From: Xanthobacteraceae bacterium
GTDB taxonomy: Bacteria; Pseudomonadota; Alphaproteobacteria; Rhizobiales; Xanthobacteraceae
Length of the DNA stretch: 5,325 bases
Direction: 5' to 3'
Assembly (NCBI GenBank): GCA_030040825.1
Contig: JASHSY010000171.1
Coordinates: forward strand, 1-5,325
The first letter of the stretch is position 1. Every line of letters starts with the position of its first letter. The notes beneath the pieces are model-generated. The model searched no databases, was not told the DNA's origin, and worked only from the letters and a program-made list of their open reading frames with translations. The position numbers were made by a program, and so were the translations under genes. Positions 1 to 4,456 of the stretch are shown here, in pieces.

Positions 1-53
1 AGCACATCGGCGCGGGCGCGCACTTCGGTAAAATCGTGGTCAAAGTCGGATAA
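1..53 (+). CDS. C-terminal end of a probable NAD(P)H:quinone oxidoreductase (partial)
   Basis: Only the last 16 codons are in the window, in frame 3, ending with TAA at 51-53. They read HIGAGAHFGKIVVKVG. An ending of the type H-x-G-K-I-V-x-x-V is usual for the zinc-free quinone oxidoreductases of the medium-chain dehydrogenase superfamily (the QOR/PIG3 group), which reduce quinones with NAD(P)H in the cytoplasm. The family call rests on this short tail alone. The stop codon lies 20 bp from the stop of the convergent kinase gene, and no clear terminator hairpin fits between them. Another medium-chain reductase such as a zinc alcohol dehydrogenase could end in a similar way. Confidence 0.5.
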   Translation, partial: HIGAGAHFGKIVVKVG

Positions 54-73
54 CCGACGCCAAGCTGCACCGG

Positions 74-2698
74 TCAGCGCGCGACCACCCGCGCCGGTGG
101 GAACGCGACCTCGACCAAGGTGCCGGCATTCGGCGCGCTTTTGATGGAAAAATGCGCACGGTTGGCTTCGGCTAAAGCCTTGGTCAGCGGCAGACCAAGG
201 CCGGTGCCACCCGATCCCCAGCTGCCCGACACCGCAGACTGGCGGAACGGCTCGAGCGCCGCCTCCACGTCCTTCTCGCTCATGCCGACGCCGGTATCGC
301 GCACGCGGAGCACCGCCTCGCCGTTGTCGGCAAACGCAGTCGAAATAATGACTTGGCCGCCGGGTCCGGTGAAACGGATCGAATTGGACAGAAGGTTGAG
401 CACGATCTGGCGCAGCGAGCGCTCGTCGGCAACGACCTGTGGCAAACCGGGCGTGAGCGATGTCCGGATAATGATGCGCGCGCGGCTTGCCTGCGGCTGC
501 ATGATGCCGACGCATTGCTGGGTCAGTTCGTTGAGGCTGACATTGGCGAATGTCAGGTCGAGCTGGCCGGTTTCGATCTTCGACAGATCGAGCAGGTCGT
601 TGAGCAGCGACACGAGGTGCATGCCGGCCGCATGGATATCCTTGACGTAATCCCGATAACGCTCGTTGCCGAGCGGCCCGAAACGTTCTGCAGCGATCAC
701 CTCGGCGAAACCGGTGATTGCGTTGAGCGGAGTGCGGATTTCGTGGCTGACTTTGCTGACAAACTCGGCCTTGGCCGCCGCCGCATGCTGTGCCTCGCGG
801 GTGGCCGTCCGCAACTCGTCTTCGCTGCGTTGCTGCGATTCAAGCCGGGTCCTGAGTTCGCGAATTTCGTTCTCGGCGGTTGCAAGCGAAAGCGCGCTGG
901 CGCGGCGCCGCTCTTCCGCCGTGCCGTTTGAAAGAACAAGCGCCAGCGCCGATGCCTCGCCGAACGGGATCGAGAACAATCGGCCCTCGACTGGGCGACG
1001 TTCGCCGCCGCGAGTCATCACCGATAAAGATTCGGTCCCGCCGCTTTGCGCGAGCGTGCCGGGCTCGGGCTCGGCGAACAGCGCGTGCAGCCCGCCAGCG
1101 GCCGTCAGCGCGTCGAGATTCTGATAGCCGCTAAGTTCGAGAAAATAGCGATTGGCGTAAAGCAAGGTGTCCTGCCGATAAATCAGCACGCCGAGCGGAA
1201 TCCGATCGAGCAGGACGGATTCGAATGCCAGCGGCTCCGGCTGATCGGGCACCGGAATATCAAGTCCGGTCGGGGCAATCGCGGACGCCGCATGTTCGGG
1301 CGTGCCGGCTTGGCGGCCGCTCTGCAAGCGTGCCGTCAATTCCTGCGCCAATTCGCGAAACGCGTTGCGCTCGACCGGACTTAAGCTGGGCGTCCTCGGC
1401 TCGGGCGCGGCGGTACGGAACGGCACAACGTTGGCGCCCGGCGCGGCGGCGGGCGGCTCGGCCTCGTCCTTGCGCACTGGCGCATCCGCCGCCGCTGCCA
1501 CGATCGGCGGCTGAACGATCTCCGCTTGCGGTTCAGCCGGCTGCTCCGGCGGCGGCATGAATCCGATCGGATGGGCTTGTCTTGCCCGCACCAGCTGATT
1601 GATGCGCGCGATGTCGCGGCAAACGCCGAAGCCGCGATAGCCGCGAAAATTCCGGTCGCGATCGAATACCGGCAATCCGGAAAGTTCGACCGGCAGCCGC
1701 TCGCCGCCCTCATCCACCGGCCACGACACCGTAATGCCGCTCCAGGTTTCGCGCGTGGCAACCGCACGGGCGACCTCGTTTTGCGGATCGATTTTCAGCG
1801 CGGCAGCGATCTCGGTCCACAACCGGCCGAACGCCGCCATGGTTCGCGGTCCCATGAGCTCGACGAATTCGTCCGAACCGACCATGAAGCGGCCGTCGGC
1901 ATCCATCTGCCAAACGAAACGCAACGGGTGCCGGCGCTCGGCAACGATTTCGCCGGCCGTGCCGTGCGGCAATTGCGGCTGAGCTGCCTCCTGATTTGCC
2001 GCCGCTACGGCGCCCTCGCCTGCCTGCGCTACGCCACTGCTTGCGGGAAATTCGACGACGAGCACAGTCGCATCGGCGGCGCCCACGCGCTCGGCGGTCG
2101 CCGGCCCGTAATTCGTTGCGCCGCTGGCGCTGCCGGCGGCAAGCGCCTGCGTCATCAGACCGGCAATGCCGAGCATCGACACAGTCGGGGACGCGCCAAG
2201 CCGCGAACGCGCTGCCTCGGTCGCGTACAAGAAGGTCCCGTCCGGCGCGAACGCCGCGAGTATCTGCTCGTAGCCGCCGAACAGCCGGCTCGCCTGCTCG
2301 CGAAGCGACAACGCCGGACCGGCCGGCTCGTTTGCCGCGATCAGGATGGCGGCATCATCGTCCAGCATCACCCGCGAGCAGACACAAGAAAGCGCACGGC
2401 CATAGCTGGCGCCGAAGCCGCGCAGGCGCTCGAGCCGCGTCTGACCGGGCGGCGGCAGTGTTGCCGCGAGCCGGGCGATCTCAACCGCAGCCGGATGGGT
2501 TGCATCGAAACGGCGTGCGTCGCCATCGCCTGCATTCGCGGCGTCAAAGATCGCGGTGCCGGCCACGTTGGCCCACAGAATCCGCGAGCCGTCTGCACGC
2601 CACAACCACGCCGGCGCAGCACCGGTCGCGCGATCGACGAGCTCGGCCGCAAGCCGAGGGTCGCGCGCAACAGCGGGCTCAAACGGCACGATCAGCAT
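74..2698 (-). CDS. PdhS-like soluble PAS-domain sensor histidine kinase
   Basis: This 874-aa protein has no hydrophobic stretch long enough for a membrane segment, so it should be cytoplasmic. Domains in order: an N-terminal PAS-like region (about 25-120, with WLWRADGSRILWAN), a second PAS-like stretch (about 140-185), a clear PAS domain (about 255-365, starting FVWQMDADGRF and closing GFGVCRDI), a Pro/Ala-rich linker (about 375-485), another PAS domain (about 490-595) and a charged probable coiled coil (595-645). The kinase core follows, with the H-box KVSHEIRTPLN (phosphoacceptor His652), N-box asparagines 768 and 772, G1 box DTGVGM (801-806), F-box EPFRQ (816-820) and G2 box GTGLGL (831-836). 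All catalytic motifs are intact and there is no fused receiver. The H-box, the following ERFGPLGNERYRDYVKDIH and the third PAS resemble the PdhS/PleC/DivJ group, which phosphorylates or dephosphorylates DivK upstream of CtrA. That role is inferred from family resemblance. The ATG at 2696-2698 has only a weak purine-rich ribosome site, but it is the furthest-upstream ATG of the open frame and precedes the PAS-like region by a normal distance. Confidence 0.93.
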   Translation of the reverse strand: MLIVPFEPAVARDPRLAAELVDRATGAAPAWLWRADGSRILWANVAGTAIFDAANAGDGDARRFDATHPAAVEIARLAATLPPPGQTRLERLRGFGASYGRALSCVCSRVMLDDDAAILIAANEPAGPALSLREQASRLFGGYEQILAAFAPDGTFLYATEAARSRLGASPTVSMLGIAGLMTQALAAGSASGATNYGPATAERVGAADATVLVVEFPASSGVAQAGEGAVAAANQEAAQPQLPHGTAGEIVAERRHPLRFVWQMDADGRFMVGSDEFVELMGPRTMAAFGRLWTEIAAALKIDPQNEVARAVATRETWSGITVSWPVDEGGERLPVELSGLPVFDRDRNFRGYRGFGVCRDIARINQLVRARQAHPIGFMPPPEQPAEPQAEIVQPPIVAAAADAPVRKDEAEPPAAAPGANVVPFRTAAPEPRTPSLSPVERNAFRELAQELTARLQSGRQAGTPEHAASAIAPTGLDIPVPDQPEPLAFESVLLDRIPLGVLIYRQDTLLYANRYFLELSGYQNLDALTAAGGLHALFAEPEPGTLAQSGGTESLSVMTRGGERRPVEGRLFSIPFGEASALALVLSNGTAEERRRASALSLATAENEIRELRTRLESQQRSEDELRTATREAQHAAAAKAEFVSKVSHEIRTPLNAITGFAEVIAAERFGPLGNERYRDYVKDIHAAGMHLVSLLNDLLDLSKIETGQLDLTFANVSLNELTQQCVGIMQPQASRARIIIRTSLTPGLPQVVADERSLRQIVLNLLSNSIRFTGPGGQVIISTAFADNGEAVLRVRDTGVGMSEKDVEAALEPFRQSAVSGSWGSGGTGLGLPLTKALAEANRAHFSIKSAPNAGTLVEVAFPPARVVAR

Positions 2699-2716
2699 GC
2701 GGCAGAACTCTGTTGG

Positions 2717-2731
2717 CTAATGAATCCTTAA
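2717..2731. promoter_or_regulatory. Candidate CtrA-type binding site upstream of the kinase
   Basis: CTAA (2717-2720), seven bases, then TTAA (2728-2731) matches the alphaproteobacterial CtrA consensus TTAA-N7-TTAA at 7 of 8 fixed positions. It lies 19-33 bp upstream of the kinase ATG, where it could overlap the transcription start. A motif this short and AT-rich can arise by chance, so the call is tentative. Confidence 0.3.
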
Positions 2732-2825
2732 TAATGCGCACCGTTCCTGCCGTCTATGCCGCGGTCGCGATCGGCGCCCGGCAAGACGGAATAACCTTAA
2801 TCGCGCCAATAGCTTGCCTACGAGG

Positions 2826-2861
2826 CCACGATCGTGGTGCGCACCGTGCGCGAATTCGCGC
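2826..2861. repeat. Three back-to-back perfect palindromes upstream of phasin 1
   Basis: Three perfect palindromes follow one another: CCACGATCGTGG (2826-2837), GGTGCGCACC (2836-2845, sharing two bases with the first) and GCGCGAATTCGCGC (2848-2861). Together they fill almost all of 36 bp and end 34 bp before the phasin ATG. They could be operator sites for dimeric regulators or, if transcribed, hairpins in the phasin leader. No regulator can be named from the sequence. Confidence 0.6.
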
Positions 2862-2883
2862 TAGGATGTGGCGCCAAGGGTAT

Positions 2884-2889
2884 GAGGAG
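2884..2889 (+). promoter_or_regulatory. Ribosome binding site of phasin 1
   Basis: GAGGAG sits 6 bases before the ATG at 2896. It fixes the start inside an open frame that runs much further upstream, antisense to the kinase. Confidence 0.8.
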
Positions 2890-2895
2890 TTGTCG

Positions 2896-3279
2896 ATGTC
2901 CAAGGAACCGTTCGAACAATTCGCAATGCCCAACGAGGTGCGCGCGTTTGTCGAACAGAGCGTGTCGCAAGCAAGAAACGCATTTGACGGCATCGTACAG
3001 GCGGCGAACCGGGCGGTGGCGCAGTGGCACGGCCAAGCCCAGGCGGCGCGCGCCGGCGCCAGTGAGATCGCCCATAAGTCGATGGCATATGCCGAAAAGA
3101 ATATGGAAGCGACCTTCGACTTCGCGCAAAAGCTGATGCAGGCTAAAGATCCGAATGAAGTGCTCCGGCTGCAATCGGAATATCTCAATCATCAAATGAA
3201 GACGCTATCGGCACAGGCGCAGGAGCTTGGACAAAGTGCTGCCAAAATAGTGATGGATTCTGCCAAGCCTAAATCCTGA
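2896..3279 (+). CDS. Phasin family protein (first copy, 127 aa)
   Basis: This small, soluble, largely helical and alanine/glutamine-rich protein starts MSKEPFEQFAMPNEVRAF and ends at TGA 3277-3279. The central part (about residues 20-120) has the usual phasin pattern: an amphipathic helix, then AEKNMEATFDFAQKLMQAKDPNEVLRLQSEYLNHQMKTL, matching the family's FDFAxxLMxAKxxxEVxxLxxxxxxxQxxxLxxQxxEL signature. Phasins (PhaP-type) bind the surface of polyhydroxyalkanoate granules and control their number and size. No signal peptide or membrane segment is seen. The start is chosen by the strong GAGGAG site. It aligns co-linearly with the second phasin downstream but lacks that protein's Pro/Lys-rich N-terminus. 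The 259-bp gap with its own promoter-like elements argues against a tight operon. Binding to PHA is inferred from family; some proteins of this family have no proven granule role. Confidence 0.87.
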   Translation: MSKEPFEQFAMPNEVRAFVEQSVSQARNAFDGIVQAANRAVAQWHGQAQAARAGASEIAHKSMAYAEKNMEATFDFAQKLMQAKDPNEVLRLQSEYLNHQMKTLSAQAQELGQSAAKIVMDSAKPKS

Positions 3280-3300
3280 TCCCGGATTGCCGCTGCGCTC

Positions 3301-3316
3301 GCTTAAATAATTAAGC
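3301..3316. repeat. Short AT-rich inverted repeat after phasin 1
   Basis: GCTTAA (3301-3306) and TTAAGC (3311-3316) are a perfect inverted repeat around a 4-base centre, 21 bp after the phasin 1 stop. The stem is too AT-rich and lacks a T-tract, so it is a poor intrinsic terminator. It overlaps the -35 region proposed for the next gene. Confidence 0.35.
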
Positions 3317-3339
3317 TAAATCAAATAATTACCTATAAT
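3311..3339 (+). promoter_or_regulatory. Candidate promoter of phasin 2
   Basis: A perfect TATAAT box lies at 3334-3339. Seventeen bases upstream is TTAAGC (3311-3316), a weak match (3 of 6) to TTGACA. The surrounding 3302-3340 stretch is unusually AT-rich for this genome and could serve as an UP-like element. Transcription would start near 3346, giving a leader of roughly 190 bases. Confidence 0.45.
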
Positions 3340-3340
3340 T

Positions 3341-3371
3341 GTGCAATGCAATAAAATCTATTGCAATGCAC
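3341..3371. promoter_or_regulatory. Candidate PhaR-type operator (GCAATGCA repeats)
   Basis: The arms GTGCAATGCAATA (3341-3353) and TATTGCAATGCAC (3359-3371) form an inverted repeat with one mismatch around a 5-base spacer. The same octamer GCAATGCA occurs in direct orientation at 3343-3350 and 3363-3370, exactly 20 bp apart, about two helical turns. The block follows the TATAAT box directly, so a bound protein would cover the transcription start. PhaR is a repressor that senses PHA; in alphaproteobacteria it controls phasin genes and binds TGC-rich sites with TGC/GCA half-sites. Assignment to PhaR is inference from this sequence and its place before a phasin. Confidence 0.5.
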
Positions 3372-3524
3372 CAAAATGACTGATATATGGATTAAAGAAG
3401 CCCGCGCTTCGAAGTTTTGTTGTCGCGTTCGGCTGCGGGGTCAACGAGGTGCAAAACCTTGCGCAATGGGCGGCAAGGCCGATCGGAAATCGAAGGTTGA
3501 AACAGCCCAGAAGCACGAGAGAGC

Positions 3525-3530
3525 TAAGGA
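3525..3530 (+). promoter_or_regulatory. Ribosome binding site of phasin 2
   Basis: TAAGGA lies 8 bases before the ATG at 3539. It supports that start over an in-frame GTG at 3449, which has no comparable site and would add a basic 30-residue extension unlike phasins. Confidence 0.75.
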
Positions 3531-3538
3531 CGAGTATC

Positions 3539-4036
3539 ATGGTGGAAACCACAGCGACTGCCCCGAAAGTGAAAGCGCCCAAGCCGGCTTCGGCGGCGTT
3601 TGAAATGCCGAAATTCGAAATACCAAAATTCGACATGCCTAAGGTTGAGATGCCCGCCGCCTTCCGCGAGATGGCGGAGCGTGGCGTCGCCCAGGCCAAG
3701 GACACCTACGAGAAGATGAAGGCCGCCGCGGAAGAGGCGACCGACGTGCTGGAGACCACCTACTCGACCGCCACCAAAGGCGCGTCCGATTACGGCCTCA
3801 AAGTGATCGAAGTGGCACGCGCCAACACCAACGCCGCGTTCGATTTTGCCGGTGAGATCATGGCGGCAAAGACGCTCTCGGAAGTCGTCGAACTCTCGAG
3901 CGCCCATGCCCGCAAGCAATTCGAGGCCCTCACCGCGCAGAGCAAGGAACTCGGCACGCTCGCGCAAAAGGTCGCAACCGAGACCGCCGAACCGATCAAG
4001 AACGGCGTGAATAAGGCGTTCAGCAAGGTCGCCTAA
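3539..4036 (+). CDS. phaP: Phasin family protein (second copy, 165 aa)
   Basis: The protein runs from MVETTATAPKVKAPKP to FSKVA, ending at TAA 4034-4036. Residues 1-20 are Ala/Pro/Lys-rich. Residues 21-40 hold four pentapeptides of the form [FV]-[ED]-[MI]-P-[KA]. Residues 41-160 are the helical phasin domain, including GVAQAKDTYEKMKAAAEEATD and NTNAAFDFAGEIMAAKTLSEVVELSSAHARKQFEAL. This arrangement is typical of rhizobial granule-associated phasins (PhaP), which coat polyhydroxybutyrate inclusions in the cytoplasm and affect granule size. There is no signal peptide or membrane segment. The gene appears to be transcribed alone: a TATAAT box and operator-like repeat lie about 170-200 bp upstream and a strong hairpin terminator follows. 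The first phasin, just upstream, is a likely diverged paralogue. The symbol is generic; which numbered phaP this is cannot be decided here. Confidence 0.93.
   Translation: MVETTATAPKVKAPKPASAAFEMPKFEIPKFDMPKVEMPAAFREMAERGVAQAKDTYEKMKAAAEEATDVLETTYSTATKGASDYGLKVIEVARANTNAAFDFAGEIMAAKTLSEVVELSSAHARKQFEALTAQSKELGTLAQKVATETAEPIKNGVNKAFSKVA
3599..3658 (+). repeat. Four degenerate 15-bp tandem repeats in phasin 2
   Basis: Four in-frame 15-bp units (3599-3613, 3614-3628, 3629-3643, 3644-3658) encode FEMPK, FEIPK, FDMPK and VEMPA. The nucleotide copies differ mainly at third codon positions, while the protein pattern is kept, which suggests selection on the peptide rather than a recent duplication. 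Confidence 0.8.
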
Positions 4037-4080
4037 GCTTCCACGTTCGTAGCGTAAGCGTGGCGTAACAGCGTTTAATG

Positions 4081-4109
4081 CAAAGCCCGGGCTCCGCGCC
4101 CGGGCTTTG
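4081..4109 (+). terminator. Intrinsic terminator of phasin 2
   Basis: CAAAGCCCGGGC (4081-4092) pairs perfectly with 4098-4109, giving a 12-bp GC-rich stem with a 5-base loop, 44 bp after the phasin stop. The A/T base pairs at the stem foot supply CTTTG on the 3' side rather than a long T-run. The symmetric foot means it might also work on the other strand. Confidence 0.85.
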
Positions 4110-4217
4110 TGCTTTGATCAGCGCCGGGGTCGGCGCGTGGCTTGCTCAGCGGCTGCACAGCTTCCACTTTTAACGATCATGCGGTAGTTTCCGCGCGCCT
4201 GCCGACCGCGGGGACGT
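4110..4217. other. Spacer before tRNA-His
   Basis: This is a 108-bp gap between the phasin terminator and the tRNA. It should contain the tRNA promoter, but no convincing -35/-10 pair was found. TTGCTC at 4142-4147 is a possible -35 with no good -10 at the right distance. No gene is seen. Confidence 0.4.
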
Positions 4218-4294
4218 GCAGCTGTAGCTCAGTTGGTTAGAGCGCCTGACTGTGGATCAGGAGGTCGGTGGTTCGAATCCACCCAGCTGTACCA
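4218..4294 (+). tRNA. tRNA-His (anticodon GTG)
   Basis: This is a complete 77-base cloverleaf. The acceptor arm GCAGCTG (4218-4224) pairs with CAGCTGT (4284-4290), with a G1-U72 wobble. T8-A9 and the D-arm GCTCAGTTGGTTAGAGC follow. The anticodon stem CCTGA/TCAGG (4245-4249/4257-4261) holds the loop CTGTGGA with GTG at 4252-4254. The T-arm is GGTGG-TTCGAAT-CCACC, and the CCA at 4292-4294 is encoded. The base before position 1 is T and the discriminator is A73, so the G-1:C73 pair that marks tRNA-His in most bacteria is missing. This is a known trait of many alphaproteobacteria, whose HisRS has co-evolved to match. Confidence 0.97.
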
Positions 4295-4456
4295 GATATA
4301 TCAATTAAATCAGCAGTATATTGCGGCCAGGATATTCCAATGTTTCAAGTGCAACCGCGGCGGACCCGTAGCGGACCCAGCAGGATTTAACGAGCCGAGC
4401 GCCACTGACGTTGCCCCGAACCTTTATCCTGTAGCGACTGGAGTCTGGCATTTCCT
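4295..4456. other. Spacer between tRNA-His and the insertion sequence
   Basis: This 162-bp stretch has an AT-rich start (4295-4340) and a short tandem copy of GCGGACCC (4360-4367 and 4371-4378). An open frame from 4340 encodes only 16 residues. No supported gene, terminator or promoter is seen. Because tRNA 3' ends often serve as integration sites, it might be the remnant flank of an integrated element, but no integrase is present. Confidence 0.4.

Larger units (their letters stand above)
2699..2895. promoter_or_regulatory. Divergent intergenic region between the kinase and phasin genes
   Basis: This stretch must hold the promoters of both outward-facing genes. No convincing -35/-10 pair was found for either. 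It carries a CtrA-like site next to the kinase start and a cluster of three palindromes next to the phasin start, each listed separately. No gene is supported within it; the open frames crossing it are extensions of frames antisense to the kinase. Confidence 0.6.

Noticed and set aside
85..100. CCACC/GGTGG inverted repeat near the kinase stop as a terminator
   Set aside because: It has a short 5-bp stem, lies inside the kinase coding sequence and has no T-tract on either strand.
353..931. Plus-strand open frame of 192 codons opposite the kinase core
   Set aside because: It is antisense to the most conserved catalytic boxes of the kinase and resembles no protein family.
1526..2731. Plus-strand open frame of 401 codons
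   Set aside because: It lies antisense to the well-supported kinase gene, has Arg/Ala/His-rich composition with no recognisable domain, and is a normal by-product of high-GC codon bias.
1996..2895. Upstream extension of the phasin 1 reading frame
   Set aside because: The frame happens to stay open through the antisense of the kinase. The residues are low-complexity Arg/Ala/Ser, while a strong ribosome site marks the ATG at 2896.
3449..3538. GTG start giving phasin 2 a 30-residue extension
   Set aside because: There is no adequate ribosome site and the extension is basic and unlike phasins; the ATG at 3539 has TAAGGA at the right distance.
3361..3603. 80-codon plus-strand open frame in the phasin leader
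   Set aside because: It overlaps the phasin 2 start in another frame, has no clear ribosome site and no recognisable sequence.
4360..4378. GCGGACCC tandem copy as a CRISPR or att core
   Set aside because: There are only two 8-bp copies with a 3-base gap and no similarity to the tRNA 3' end; this is too little for either call.
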